64,000 nt of DNA, taken from contig NZ_CP026124.1 in NCBI RefSeq assembly GCF_002902905.1, forward strand, positions 1,922,001 through 1,986,000, read 5' to 3'. The translations under genes were made by a program, and so were the position numbers. A model generated the notes under the pieces. The model had not been told where the DNA came from, did not search any database, and saw only the letters and a list, made by a program, of their open reading frames with translations. Shown in pieces: positions 36,456 to 45,926 of the stretch (position 1 is its first letter; each line of letters opens with the position of its first letter). This DNA comes from Achromobacter sp. AONIH1 (lineage in GTDB: Bacteria; Pseudomonadota; Gammaproteobacteria; Burkholderiales; Burkholderiaceae_B).

Positions 36456-37247
36456 ATGTCTCAACACCAGGCGCGCAAGCGCTTTGGCCAGAACTTCCTG
36501 ACCGACGACAGCGTCGTCGAGTCCATCGTCCGGGCGGTCGCGCCCGCCCGTGGCGATGCGGTGGTTGAAATCGGGCCCGGCCTGTCCGCGCTCACCCGGC
36601 CGCTGCTGGAGCGGCTGGATCGTCTCACGGTGGTCGAGATCGATCGCGATCTGGCCGCGCGGCTGCGCAAGCAGTTCGAGGCCGACCGCCTGACGGTGGT
36701 CGAGGCCGACGCGCTGACCGTGGATTTCGCGCAGTTCGGCCCCGGACTGCGCGTGGTCGGCAATCTGCCGTACAACATCTCCAGCCCGCTGCTGTTCCAC
36801 CTCATGGCCTCGGCCGACCACATCCGCGACCAGCATTTCATGCTGCAACGGGAAGTGATCGACCGCATGGTGGCCGAGCCCGGCTCCAGCGACTACAGCC
36901 GCCTGTCGGTGATGCTGCAATCGCGCTACCGCATGCACAAGCTGTTCGACGTGCCGCCCGAGGCCTTCGACCCGCCGCCCAAGGTGGTGTCGGCGGTCGT
37001 GCGCATGATGCCCCTGCCCGGGGACCGCCTGCGTCCCGTCAGCGCCAGGGCGTTCGAGACGGTGGTGGCGCGGGCGTTTTCCCAGCGTCGCAAGATGCTG
37101 CGCCGCGTGCTGGCGGACTGGGCGCCCCAGGTGCCCTGGGAAGCGCTGGACATCGCGCCCACGGCGCGCGCCGAGGACGTGTCGGTGGACCGGTATATCC
37201 GCCTGTCCGACGCGCTGGTCGCGGCGGGCGTGCTGCAGGCCGGCTGA
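36456..37247 (+). CDS. rsmA: 16S rRNA (adenine1518/1519-N6)-dimethyltransferase RsmA (KsgA)
   Basis: A 263-residue SAM-dependent enzyme that dimethylates two adjacent adenines near the 3' end of 16S rRNA. It starts with the typical [20 protein letters not shown], has the SAM motif [17 protein letters not shown], and the catalytic [12 protein letters not shown] (motif IV). The C terminus with [12 protein letters not shown] fits the family. It follows surA by seven bases. In enterobacteria pdxA lies between surA and rsmA; here it does not. It is convergent with the glycerate kinase gene. Confidence 0.96.
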   Translation: MSQHQARKRFGQNFLTDDSVVESIVRAVAPARGDAVVEIGPGLSALTRPLLERLDRLTVVEIDRDLAARLRKQFEADRLTVVEADALTVDFAQFGPGLRVVGNLPYNISSPLLFHLMASADHIRDQHFMLQREVIDRMVAEPGSSDYSRLSVMLQSRYRMHKLFDVPPEAFDPPPKVVSAVVRMMPLPGDRLRPVSARAFETVVARAFSQRRKMLRRVLADWAPQVPWEALDIAPTARAEDVSVDRYIRLSDALVAAGVLQAG

Positions 37248-37323
37248 GCGCCTGACCCTTTCTTCACCATACGGGCCCCCTTGATTGCCGGCCTGCCGCA
37301 AGCGCGGCAGCCGGCGCCCTGCG

Positions 37324-38466
37324 CTACAGCATGCGTTTCTGCGCGGCCATCCATAGCTGCATCACGTCGCGCGCGCGATCGTGCAGCAGGCGTTCGGCGT
37401 CGTTGAGCGCCTGCTGCAGCGTGATGGGGCCGGGCGCGAGGCTGAACGCCGCGCTGATGCCGCAGGCGTGCAGGGCCTCGTAGCCTTCGCCCAGCGAGCC
37501 GGCCAGGGCCACCACGGGCACGCCTGCCTGCCGGGCGATCCGGGCGACGCCGGCCGGCGTCTTGCCGCGCAGCGTCTGCGCATCCATCCGGCCTTCGCCG
37601 GTGAACACCAGCGTGGCGCCTTCCACGGCTTGCGCCAGTCCGCCCAGCTCGGCCACGATGTCCACGCCGGGGCGAAAGCGCGCGTCCAGGAATGCCTTGG
37701 CCGCGAAGCCCAGGCCGCCCGCGGCGCCCGCGCCGGGCGCATCGCGATGGTCGACCCCCAGGCTGCGCGCGCAGATGTCGGCAAAACGTTCCAGCGCCTG
37801 GTCCAGCTCATGCACCTGTGCGGGCGTCGCGCCTTTCTGCGGACCGAATACGTGCGACGCGCCCTGCGGACCGCAGAGCGGATTGTCCACGTCGCTGGCC
37901 ACGTCGATGCGCGCGCCGGCCAGCCTGGGGTCGAGTCCATGGATATCGATGGAGGCGATCCGCGCCAGCGCGCCGCCGCCGGGCGGCAGGCTGTGTCCTT
38001 CGGCGTCCAGCAGCCGCGCGCCCAGCGCGGTCAGCATGCCTGCGCCGGCGTCGTTGGTGGCGGAGCCGCCCAGGCCCAGGATGATGTGGCGCGCGCCGGC
38101 GTCGAGCGCGGCCAGGATCAGCTCGCCCACGCCGTGGCTGCTGGCGCGCATCGGATCTCGGCGCGCCGGCGCGATCAGCTCCAGGCCGGAAGCGGCGGCC
38201 ATTTCGATGACGGCCGTGCCGTCCGCCAGCATGCCCCAGACCGCGTCGACCTTGTGGCCCAGCGCATCGTTCACGGTCTGCATGCGCGCTTCGCCCGAAG
38301 CGGCGGCGAGCACCGCCTCGACCGTGCCCTCGCCGCCATCGGCCATGGGCACGCAGACGGTCTGCGCGCCGGGAATAGCGGCTTTCACGCCGCGGGCGAT
38401 GGCCTCGGCCGCGGCTGGCGCGGAAATGCTTTCCTTGAAGGAGTCGGGTGCGATGACGATTTTCAC
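37324..38466 (-). CDS. Glycerate kinase (GlxK/GarK family, glycerate 2-kinase)
   Basis: A 380-residue kinase that converts D-glycerate to 2-phosphoglycerate with ATP. The family start MKIVIAPDSFKESISAPAAAEAIARG, the PMADGGEGTVEAV motif, GLGGSATNDAGAGML and the C-terminal FTGEGRMDAQTLRGKTPAGVARIA are all present, and the length agrees. It is divergent from pyk with 104 bases between starts. Both genes work close together in lower glycolysis: glycerate kinase feeds 2-phosphoglycerate, one step (enolase) above the pyruvate kinase substrate. Confidence 0.94.
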   Translation of the reverse strand: MKIVIAPDSFKESISAPAAAEAIARGVKAAIPGAQTVCVPMADGGEGTVEAVLAAASGEARMQTVNDALGHKVDAVWGMLADGTAVIEMAAASGLELIAPARRDPMRASSHGVGELILAALDAGARHIILGLGGSATNDAGAGMLTALGARLLDAEGHSLPPGGGALARIASIDIHGLDPRLAGARIDVASDVDNPLCGPQGASHVFGPQKGATPAQVHELDQALERFADICARSLGVDHRDAPGAGAAGGLGFAAKAFLDARFRPGVDIVAELGGLAQAVEGATLVFTGEGRMDAQTLRGKTPAGVARIARQAGVPVVALAGSLGEGYEALHACGISAAFSLAPGPITLQQALNDAERLLHDRARDVMQLWMAAQKRML

Positions 38467-38570
38467 GATGCGGACAAGCCTGGTCAGGATAGGTGGCGTT
38501 CATGATACCCGCGCGCTCGCATCGCGTCGTACCATAGCGTTTCCGTTGTTTCTTGCGAGATAGGATTCCC

Positions 38571-40013
38571 ATGCCCGTACTGCGCCGCACCAAAATTGTC
38601 GCCACCCTGGGACCGTCGACGTCGACGCCCGAGCGCATCGAGGCCCTGATCCGGGCCGGGCTGGATGTGGCTCGACTGAACTTCTCGCACGGCAGCGCCG
38701 ACGACCACCGCGAACGCGCGCGCCTGGTGCGCGAGATCGCGGCGCGGCAGGGCCGATACGTCGCGATCATGGGCGACCTGCAAGGACCGAAGATCCGCAT
38801 CGCGCGCTTCACCGACAAGCTGGTGCAACTGCAGGTGGGCCAGCCCTTCACCCTGTCGCGCGTCCATCCCAAGGAAGCGGGCACGGCCAGCATCGTCGGC
38901 ATTGATTACCCAGAGTTGGTGCAGGACTGCCGCGTGGGCGACGAGCTGCTGCTCGACGACGGCCGCGTGGTGCTGGTGGTGGATAGCGTCGAGGGCGACG
39001 AGGTCCGCACCACCGTAACTGTCGGCGGCCCGCTGTCCAACAACAAGGGCATCAACCGCCGCGGCGGCGGCCTGTCCGCGCCCAGCCTGACCGACAAGGA
39101 TCGCGTCGACATCAAGCTCGCCGCCGAGATGGAACTGGATTACGTGGCGGTCTCGTTTCCGCGTTACGGCAGCGACATCGACGAGGCGCGGACCCTGCTG
39201 CACGCGGCCGGCAGCGATGCCTGGATCATCGCCAAGATCGAGCGCGCCGAGGCCGTGGCCGACGACGAGGCGCTGGATGCGCTGATCCGCGCCAGCGACG
39301 GCGTCATGGTGGCGCGTGGCGACCTGGGCGTGGAAGTGGGCGACGCCGAGCTGGTGGGCATCCAGAAGCGCATCATCCAGCACGCGCGCACGCTGAACAA
39401 GGTCGTGATCACGGCCACGCAGATGATGGAGTCCATGATCTCCAGCCCCATGCCCACGCGCGCCGAAGTCTCCGACGTGGCCAACGCCGTGCTCGACTAC
39501 ACCGACGCCGTCATGCTGTCGGCCGAGAGCGCCTCGGGCCAATACCCGGTCGAGACGGTGCAGGCCATGGCGCGCGTCTGCCTGGGCGCGGAAAAGCACC
39601 CGACCTCGACCCAGTCGCACCATCGCCTGGGCGAGACCTTCACGCGTTGCGACGAGACCATCGCGTTGGCCGCCATGTACGCGGCCAACCACTTCCCCGG
39701 CGTCAAGGCCATCATCGCGCTGACCGAAAGCGGCCACACGCCGCTGATCATGTCGCGCATCCGTTCGGGCGTGCCGATCTACTGCTACAGCCCGCACAGT
39801 GTCACGCAGAATCGTGTGACGATGTTCCGCGGGGTCTACACGATTCCCTTCGCGCCGTCCGACTACGAGCCCGCCGACCTGAGCAACGCGGCCATCGACG
39901 AACTGCGCAAGCGCAACCTGGTGCAGAGCGGCGACTGGGTCATCCTGACCAAGGGCGATTTCTATCGTGACAGCGGCGGCACCAATGGCATGAAGATCCT
40001 GCTGGTGGATTGA
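38571..40013 (+). CDS. pyk: Pyruvate kinase
   Basis: A 480-residue glycolytic enzyme making pyruvate and ATP from phosphoenolpyruvate and ADP. RRTKIVATLGPSTSTPERIEAL, ARLNFSHGS, the B domain, IIAKIERAEAV (catalytic Lys and Glu), GVMVARGDLGVEVG and VITATQMMESMISSPMPTRAEVSDVANAVLD are present; the C-terminal allosteric domain follows (about 350-480). AGGA precedes the ATG of MPVLRRTK; an in-frame codon six upstream is less likely. It is divergent from the glycerate kinase gene. Confidence 0.97.
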   Translation: MPVLRRTKIVATLGPSTSTPERIEALIRAGLDVARLNFSHGSADDHRERARLVREIAARQGRYVAIMGDLQGPKIRIARFTDKLVQLQVGQPFTLSRVHPKEAGTASIVGIDYPELVQDCRVGDELLLDDGRVVLVVDSVEGDEVRTTVTVGGPLSNNKGINRRGGGLSAPSLTDKDRVDIKLAAEMELDYVAVSFPRYGSDIDEARTLLHAAGSDAWIIAKIERAEAVADDEALDALIRASDGVMVARGDLGVEVGDAELVGIQKRIIQHARTLNKVVITATQMMESMISSPMPTRAEVSDVANAVLDYTDAVMLSAESASGQYPVETVQAMARVCLGAEKHPTSTQSHHRLGETFTRCDETIALAAMYAANHFPGVKAIIALTESGHTPLIMSRIRSGVPIYCYSPHSVTQNRVTMFRGVYTIPFAPSDYEPADLSNAAIDELRKRNLVQSGDWVILTKGDFYRDSGGTNGMKILLVD

Positions 40014-40021
40014 TGCGGGTG

Positions 40022-40081
40022 GGTCGGGCCGCGTCAGGTCGGGCCGAGTCAGGCGCGGCCGCGCAAGGCCGGGCCCTGCCT
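40022..40081. repeat. Short tandem repeat, four degenerate 15-bp units
   Basis: GGTCGGGCCGCGTCA (40022), GGTCGGGCCGAGTCA (40037), GGCGCGGCCGCGCAA (40052) and GGCCGGGCCCTGCCT (40067) follow head to tail. The first two differ at one base; the others have decayed. It fills the gap between the ends of pyk and the convergent spmAB gene. Confidence 0.7.
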
Positions 40082-40119
40082 GGCCCGACAACGCCGTCGC
40101 CGGCTCGAAGGCGCGGCGT

Positions 40120-41349
40120 TCAACCGAAGAACCAGTAGCACACGCCGATCGCGGCCAGCACGCCGGCCGCGTCGGCCACCAGCGCGCAGGCCACGGCGTG
40201 GCGCGCGCGCAGGATGCCCACCGAGCCGAAGTACACCGCCAGCACGTAGAAGGTGGTCTCGGTGCTGCCCTGCACCACGGTGGCCAGCAGCGCGGGGAAG
40301 CTGTCCACGCCGAAGTGCGTCATGGTCTCCAGCATCAGCGCGCGCGCCGCGCTGCCGGAAAAGGGCTTGACCAGGGCGGTGGGCAGGGCGTCCACGAAGC
40401 GCGCGTCCCAGCCCGCCTGGGCGGCCAGCCAGCGGATTCCGTCAAGCAGGAAGTCGAGCGCGCCCGAGGCCCGCAGCATACCCACCGCGCAAAGCATGGC
40501 CACCAGGTAGGGCAGCAGGTTCTTGGCGATGTCGAAGCCTTCCTTGGCGCCCTCGACGAAGGCCTCGTACACCGGCACCTTTTTCCAGGCGCCGGCCAGC
40601 AGGAACAGCAGCAGGATGCAGAACAGCGTCAGGTTGCCCAGCAGCGAGGACAGCGCGGCGATGGCGGTGGCCGTCATGCTGGCCAGCAGTGCCATGAAGC
40701 CGCCCAGCGCCAGCGCGCCGCCGCCCAGCCAGGCCAGCACCACCGGATCCGTCAGTTTCAGGCGCTGGCAGAACGCCACCGCCAGGAAGCCGGCCAGCGT
40801 GGAGGCGCAAGTGGCCAGCAGAATGGGCAGGAACACCAGCGTCGGATCGGCCGCGCCCTGTTGCGCGCGGAACATGAACAGCGACACCGGCAGCAGCGTC
40901 AGCGACGAGGCATTGAGCACCAGGAACAGGATCTGCGCGTTGCTGGCGGTGTCGGGCTTGGGATTGAGCGACTGCAGCTCGCGCATGGCGCGCAGGCCGA
41001 TGGGCGTGGCCGCGTTGTCCAGGCCCAGGCCGTTGGCGGCGAAGTTCAGCGTGATCAGGCCGATGGCGGGATGGTTGCGCGGCACCTCGGGCATCAGGCG
41101 CGCGAACAGCGGGCCGAGCAGCCGCGCCAGCCGTTCCACCAGGCCCGCGCCCTCGGCGATGCGCAGGAATCCCAGCCACATCGTCAGCGTGCCGAACAGC
41201 AGCACCATGACTTCAACCGACACGCGGGCCATGTCGAACAGGCTGGCGATCATGGCGCGGAAGACCTCGGCGTCGCCGATGGCGAGCCAGCGGTAGAACG
41301 CGGCTGCCGCGGCGGCGAGAAAGAAACTCAGCCAGAGTTTGTTCAGCAT
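40120..41349 (-). CDS. SpmA-SpmB fusion membrane protein (nucleoside-recognition/GATE domains)
   Basis: A 409-residue inner-membrane protein with about ten hydrophobic helices, formed by two Gate domains as in the spore maturation proteins SpmA and SpmB joined end to end. The first half has GLITLNFAANGLGLDNAATPIGLRAM, the second has PFSGSAARALMLETMTHFGVDSF and VVQGSTETTFYVLAVYFGSVG. The organism group does not sporulate, so the role is likely transport or gating of an unknown solute. The start MLNKLWLSFFLAAAA was chosen because the frame upstream has no membrane character and would run into the fadE promoter. It is divergent from fadE. Confidence 0.88.
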   Translation of the reverse strand: MLNKLWLSFFLAAAAAAFYRWLAIGDAEVFRAMIASLFDMARVSVEVMVLLFGTLTMWLGFLRIAEGAGLVERLARLLGPLFARLMPEVPRNHPAIGLITLNFAANGLGLDNAATPIGLRAMRELQSLNPKPDTASNAQILFLVLNASSLTLLPVSLFMFRAQQGAADPTLVFLPILLATCASTLAGFLAVAFCQRLKLTDPVVLAWLGGGALALGGFMALLASMTATAIAALSSLLGNLTLFCILLLFLLAGAWKKVPVYEAFVEGAKEGFDIAKNLLPYLVAMLCAVGMLRASGALDFLLDGIRWLAAQAGWDARFVDALPTALVKPFSGSAARALMLETMTHFGVDSFPALLATVVQGSTETTFYVLAVYFGSVGILRARHAVACALVADAAGVLAAIGVCYWFFG

Positions 41350-41552
41350 GTCTTGGGCCTGATGGTACGAAAAATGGGCCGCGCGGCGTCGGCCCTGCGC
41401 GCCTGGGCGCGGGGCGCGGTTCGACTGGGCGCCCGGGCATTGTCGCAGAGTCGGGCGGCCCCCGCGTGGTCGCGCGTCCGCAATTCTGGTACTTTGACCC
41501 GATGCGTCCCAGGGCCGACGGCCCGGGGACGACGACAGCAAAAGGGGAGCCC

Positions 41553-43796
41553 ATGGATTTCAACGCCTGGCGCCGGCGCCGCGTTTCCGAACCTGCCTAC
41601 CGTTGGGCGCGCCGCGCGCTGCCGCCCATGTCCGCGACCGAACGCGAGGCCATCGAGGCCGGCGACACCTGGTGGGAGGCCGATCTCTTCAGCGGCAATC
41701 CGGACTGGCGCAAGCTGCTGGACGTGCCGGCCGCCACGCTGACGCCGGACGAGCGGAAGTTCATCGACGGGCCCGTGGCGCAGCTGTGCGCCATGCTGGA
41801 CGAATGGGATATCAGCTGGAACCGCCGCGACCTGCCGCCCGAGGTCTGGGCCTTCCTGAAGGCGCAGCGCTTCTTCGGCATGATCATCCCGCGCCGCTAC
41901 GGTGGCCTGGGCTTCTCGCCTTACGCGCATTCCGAGGTGGTGCGCCGCATCTCCGCCTACTCGGTCACCGCCGGCGTCACCGTGATGGTGCCCAACTCGC
42001 TCGGACCGGGCGAGCTGCTGATGCAGTTCGGCACGCCGGCGCAACGCGACTACTGGCTGCCGCGCCTGGCCGACGGGCGCGAGATTCCCTGCTTCGGCCT
42101 GACCAGCCCCGAGGCCGGCTCGGACGCGGCCTCCATGACCGACACCGGCGTGGTCTGCCGCCAGGTGGTGGATGGGCGCGAGCTGATCGGCATCCGGCTG
42201 AACTGGCACAAGCGCTACATCACGCTGGGGCCGGTGGCCACGGTGCTGGGGCTGGCCTTCAAGCTGTCCGATCCCGACGGCATCCTGGGCGAGCCGCGCG
42301 ACATCGGCATCTCGGTGGCGCTGGTGCCGGTCGATGCGCCGGGCGTGGAGATCGGCCGGCGCCATCTGCCCGCCATGCAGGCCTTCCAGAACGGCCCCAA
42401 TCGCGGCCGCGACGTGTTCGTGCCGCTGGACGCGCTGATCGGCGGCGAGGAGCGCGCCGGCCACGGCTGGCAGATGCTGATGAGCGCGCTGGCGGCCGGG
42501 CGTGGCATTTCGCTGCCCTCGCTGTCGGCGGCGGCGGCCGCGCTGGGGGCTCACGCCACCGGCATGTACGCGCGTGTGCGCGAGCAGTTCGGCCTGCCGG
42601 TGGGGCGCTTCGAGGGCGTGCAGGAAAAGCTGGCCAACCTGGCCGGCAACGCCTACCTGGTCGAGGCCGCGCGCCGCCTGACCTGCGCGGCGCTGAACCA
42701 GGGCGTCAAGCCGGCCGTGGTATCCGGCATCATGAAATATCACGCGACCGAGCGCATGCGCCAGTCGGTCAACGACGCCATGGACGTGCACGCGGGCCGG
42801 GGCGTGATCGACGGGCCGCGCAACTACCTGGGTTCGCTGTACCGCGCCGTGCCCATCGCCATCACGGTCGAAGGCGCCAACATCCTGACGCGCAACCTGA
42901 TCATCTTCGGCCAGGGCGCCATCCGCGCGCATCCGTACCTGATGCCCGAGATGCTGGCGCTGGGCAATCCGGACGAAGAGCGCGGCATGGAGGTCTTCCA
43001 CGACGTGTTCTGGCGTCATCTGCGGCACGTCGGCATGACGTCCCTGCGCGCCATCGGGCGGGCCTGGACCGGCGGCATGCTGGCGCCCACGCCCACATCG
43101 GGGCCGACGGCCCGCCACTACCGCAGGCTGGGCCGCTACGCCGCCGGCTTCGCGCTGCTGGCCGACGCCTCGCTGGCCAGCCTGGGCGGCGCGCTCAAGC
43201 GCCGCGAGCTGCTCTCCGCAAGATTGGGCGACATTCTGTCCGAGCTGTATCTGTTGTCGGCCGTGCTCAAGCGCTGGGAAGACGAAGGCCGCAAGCACGA
43301 CGACCTGCCGCTGGTGCGCTGGTGCATGGAGCAGGGCGCGGCTCGCATCGAGGGCGCCATGGACCAGGTGCTGTCCAACCTGCCGGGCCGGGTGCTGGCC
43401 TGGGGCCTGCGCGCCGCCATCCTGCCGCTGCGGCTCGCCAAGGGGCCGGACGACGCCTTGACGCGCGAATGCGCCGAGCTGTTGCTCAAGCCCTCGCCCA
43501 CGCATGACCGCCTGGCGGCGGAATTGCAGCGCGAGCCCGGGCCGGACCCGCTGGGGCAGCTGACGCGCGCGTTCGCGCTGGCGGAAGCGGTGCAGCCGCT
43601 ACGCGACCGGCTACGCCAGTCCGGCCTGCGCGACTGGCGCGAGGCCCATCGGCAGGGCGCCATCACCGATGCGCAGGCGGCGCAGCTGGAGGCCGCCGAG
43701 GCATCGGCGGCCGAGGTGCTGCAGGTGGATGATTTCGCGCCGGAGGAACTGTCGCCCGGCGCGGGCCGCGACAATGCGCAACCCAGCGGCGATTGA
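41553..43796 (+). CDS. fadE: Acyl-CoA dehydrogenase FadE (large type)
   Basis: A 747-residue FAD enzyme that catalyses the first oxidation of fatty acyl-CoA. It has the acyl-CoA dehydrogenase core (about 70-460) with FGLTSPEAGSDAASMTDTG, the Arg-rich FAD region and the catalytic-base segment YRAVPIAITVEGANILTRNLI, and the extra C-terminal DUF1974 domain typical of the E. coli FadE type. GGGGAG precedes the ATG of MDFNAWRRRR. It is divergent from spmAB (203 bases) and convergent with def; both stop codons lie in one hairpin. Confidence 0.93.
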   Translation: MDFNAWRRRRVSEPAYRWARRALPPMSATEREAIEAGDTWWEADLFSGNPDWRKLLDVPAATLTPDERKFIDGPVAQLCAMLDEWDISWNRRDLPPEVWAFLKAQRFFGMIIPRRYGGLGFSPYAHSEVVRRISAYSVTAGVTVMVPNSLGPGELLMQFGTPAQRDYWLPRLADGREIPCFGLTSPEAGSDAASMTDTGVVCRQVVDGRELIGIRLNWHKRYITLGPVATVLGLAFKLSDPDGILGEPRDIGISVALVPVDAPGVEIGRRHLPAMQAFQNGPNRGRDVFVPLDALIGGEERAGHGWQMLMSALAAGRGISLPSLSAAAAALGAHATGMYARVREQFGLPVGRFEGVQEKLANLAGNAYLVEAARRLTCAALNQGVKPAVVSGIMKYHATERMRQSVNDAMDVHAGRGVIDGPRNYLGSLYRAVPIAITVEGANILTRNLIIFGQGAIRAHPYLMPEMLALGNPDEERGMEVFHDVFWRHLRHVGMTSLRAIGRAWTGGMLAPTPTSGPTARHYRRLGRYAAGFALLADASLASLGGALKRRELLSARLGDILSELYLLSAVLKRWEDEGRKHDDLPLVRWCMEQGAARIEGAMDQVLSNLPGRVLAWGLRAAILPLRLAKGPDDALTRECAELLLKPSPTHDRLAAELQREPGPDPLGQLTRAFALAEAVQPLRDRLRQSGLRDWREAHRQGAITDAQAAQLEAAEASAAEVLQVDDFAPEELSPGAGRDNAQPSGD

Positions 43797-43824
43797 GGCC
43801 GCCGTGTCGCGGCGGCCTCAATCG
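43790..43824. terminator. Perfect 15-bp hairpin holding the stop codons of fadE and def
   Basis: Positions 43790-43804 and 43810-43824 are perfectly complementary around a five-base loop TGTCG. The fadE TGA (43794-43796) and the def TGA (43818-43820, minus) lie at mirror positions in the stem. It probably acts as a bidirectional transcript end, though neither strand has a T-run. Confidence 0.65.
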
Positions 43825-44351
43825 TCCTGGTTCGGATCCATGCCGGGGAACAGGATCTCGGTGTAGCCGAACTTGCTGAAGTCCTGGATGCGGGACGGAT
43901 ACAGGCGCCCGATGAGGTGGTCGCATTCATGCTGCACCACGCGGGCGTGAAAGCCCTCGGCCTCGCGCTCGATCGGCTGGCCCTGCGGATCCAGGCCGGT
44001 GTAGCGGATATGGCGATAGCGCGGCACCAGGCCGCGCAGGCCGGGCACCGACAGGCAGCCTTCCCAGCCGTCTTCCATCTCGTCGGACAGCGGCGTGATG
44101 ACCGGATTGCACAGGATGGTCTGCGGCACCGCCGGCGCGTCGGGATAGCGCTCGTTGCGGTCGAAGCCGAAGATCACCAGTTGCAGGTCCACGCCGATCT
44201 GCGGCGCGGCCAGTCCCACGCCCTGGGCGGCGGCCATGGTCTCGAACATGTCCGCGACCAGCGCGCGCAGCTCGGGCGTGCCGAAATGCGCCACGGGCGC
44301 GGCCACGCGCAGCAGCCGAGGGTCGCCCATCTTCAGGATGGTGTGGATCAT
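43818..44351 (-). CDS. def: Peptide deformylase
   Basis: A 177-residue metalloenzyme that removes the formyl group from nascent proteins. All three motifs are present: [18 protein letters not shown] and [15 protein letters not shown] (the Cys of motif 2 and both His of motif 3 bind iron). The length fits. It is probably a second deformylase, since the main def usually sits beside fmt; this is not testable here. It is the last gene of the glyQ operon, five bases after gloA. Confidence 0.95.
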   Translation of the reverse strand: MIHTILKMGDPRLLRVAAPVAHFGTPELRALVADMFETMAAAQGVGLAAPQIGVDLQLVIFGFDRNERYPDAPAVPQTILCNPVITPLSDEMEDGWEGCLSVPGLRGLVPRYRHIRYTGLDPQGQPIEREAEGFHARVVQHECDHLIGRLYPSRIQDFSKFGYTEILFPGMDPNQDD

Positions 44352-44356
44352 GGGTG

Positions 44357-44752
44357 TCAGTCCACTCGGCCTTTTTTCTGGATGAACTCGATCTTGTAGC
44401 CGTCGGGGTCTTCGACGAAGGCGATGACGGTGGTGCCGTGCTTCATCGGGCCGGCTTCGCGAGTGACCTTGCCGCCGCGTTCCTTGACCTTGTCACAGGC
44501 TTCGTAGGCATTGTCGACTTCCAGGGCGATGTGGCCGTAGCCGCTGCCCAGGTCGTACTTGTCGGTGTCCCAGTTGTGGGTCAGCTCGATGACGGCGCCT
44601 TCGGCCTCGTCCTGGTAGCCGACAAAGGCCAGCGTGAACTTGCCGTCCGGATAGTCGTTGCGGCGCAGGACGCGCATGCCGAGCACGTTGGTGTAGAAGT
44701 CGATGGATTTGTCGAGGTTGCCGACTCGCAGCATGGTGTGTAGCAGGCGCAT
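44357..44752 (-). CDS. gloA: Lactoylglutathione lyase (glyoxalase I)
   Basis: A 131-residue glyoxalase I that converts the methylglyoxal-glutathione adduct to lactoylglutathione. It starts [25 protein letters not shown] and has [36 protein letters not shown] and [17 protein letters not shown]; the metal ligands expected from E. coli GloA (His5, Glu56, His74, Glu122) are at matching places. It lies between phnW and def in the operon, with gaps of 11 and 5 bases. Confidence 0.96.
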   Translation of the reverse strand: MRLLHTMLRVGNLDKSIDFYTNVLGMRVLRRNDYPDGKFTLAFVGYQDEAEGAVIELTHNWDTDKYDLGSGYGHIALEVDNAYEACDKVKERGGKVTREAGPMKHGTTVIAFVEDPDGYKIEFIQKKGRVD

Positions 44753-44763
44753 GTTGGTGTTTC

Positions 44764-45906
44764 CTATGCGGTCAGGGTGGAAGGGAGCGCCGGCTTCTGG
44801 CCGGCGGCGGTCCCGCGGATGCCGAGTTCGGACAGCGCCTCGCCCATGGCCTGGACGGCTTGCCGCATCTGGTCGGCTGCGAAGGCGCCGATGCAGCCGA
44901 CACGGAAGGAAGGCTGTTCGGTGTTCTTGAAATTGCTGAGCACGTAGCCTCGGCGCTTGAGCGCGTCGACGAAGGCCTGCAGGTCCCAGGCCGGCGTGTC
45001 CGGGGCCAGTACATTGACGACGATGGGGCCCTGCAGCGCCGGCGGCAGCCAGGGCGTCAGGCCGATCTCGCCGACGCCTTGGTACAGCGCGCGCATATTG
45101 GCCGTGTAGCGCGCCAGGCGCGCCTCGCGGCCTTCCTCATGATAGCGCGCCAGCGCGACGGCGAAGGCGGCCAGCGTGGGCGCGGGCGGGGTGAAGCGCG
45201 GCCCGGCGTTGGGCTGCAGGCTTTGCTGATAGATGTCGGCCAGGTCCAGCGACCAGCTGCCGGCGCGGCCCTGCGCGGCGTCCAGGCTGTCGCGCCGCGC
45301 CACCACGAAGGCGGCGCCGGGCAGGCCCTCCAGGCATTTGTTGGCGGTCAGGGCCACCGCGTCCACGGCCGGCAGGTCCGACAGATCCAGCGGCAGCGCG
45401 CCGAAGGCCGAGACCGCATCGATGATGACGCGCCGTCCCAGCGCCTGCGCGACGCGGGCGATGGCGGGCGCATCGTGGCAGATGCCGCTGCTGGTTTCGC
45501 TGTAGACCAGGGCCACGTGGCTGATCGTCGGGTCCTGTTCCAGGGCCTGGGCCACGGCCTGCGGATCGATGCGGTCGCGCACGCCCACGTACAGCGGCAC
45601 GGCCACGCGGCCGGCCTCGGCGGCGAGCCGCTGCAGGCGGCTGGCATAGGCGCCGGTGGACGGCACCAGCAGGCGTCCGCCTGGCGGCACCAGCGTGCGG
45701 ATCGCGGCCTCGACAGCGAAGTGACCGCAGCCGGGCAAGGCCAGCGCGACATGTTCGTCGGGCCGCGCGCAGGCGGCGCGCAGCACGCCGGCGCAGACCT
45801 GGCGGTAGAGTTCGCGGAAATCGTTGTCCCAGGGCGCATAGTCCTGCGCCGCGGCGGCCCTCACCCGTGCGTCGGTGGTCACCGGGCCGGGAATCAGCAG
45901 CAGCAT
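44764..45906 (-). CDS. phnW: 2-Aminoethylphosphonate--pyruvate transaminase (PhnW-like, class V)
   Basis: A 380-residue PLP enzyme that probably converts 2-aminoethylphosphonate and pyruvate to phosphonoacetaldehyde and alanine. Typical PhnW features are [45 protein letters not shown], the PLP Asp region [15 protein letters not shown], the lysine in [13 protein letters not shown] and [12 protein letters not shown] precedes the ATG. No phnX, phnA or phosphonate transporter gene is nearby; instead it lies inside a housekeeping operon between the YgjP gene and gloA. Another small-amine or serine-type class V transaminase is the main alternative. Confidence 0.82.
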   Translation of the reverse strand: MLLLIPGPVTTDARVRAAAAQDYAPWDNDFRELYRQVCAGVLRAACARPDEHVALALPGCGHFAVEAAIRTLVPPGGRLLVPSTGAYASRLQRLAAEAGRVAVPLYVGVRDRIDPQAVAQALEQDPTISHVALVYSETSSGICHDAPAIARVAQALGRRVIIDAVSAFGALPLDLSDLPAVDAVALTANKCLEGLPGAAFVVARRDSLDAAQGRAGSWSLDLADIYQQSLQPNAGPRFTPPAPTLAAFAVALARYHEEGREARLARYTANMRALYQGVGEIGLTPWLPPALQGPIVVNVLAPDTPAWDLQAFVDALKRRGYVLSNFKNTEQPSFRVGCIGAFAADQMRQAVQAMGEALSELGIRGTAAGQKPALPSTLTA

Positions 45907-45926
45907 CGTCGTGTCTCCAAGGCGCC

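Noticed and set aside
41343..43505. A long minus-strand frame opposite fadE
   Set aside because: Shadow of fadE; composition typical of antisense of GC-rich coding DNA.
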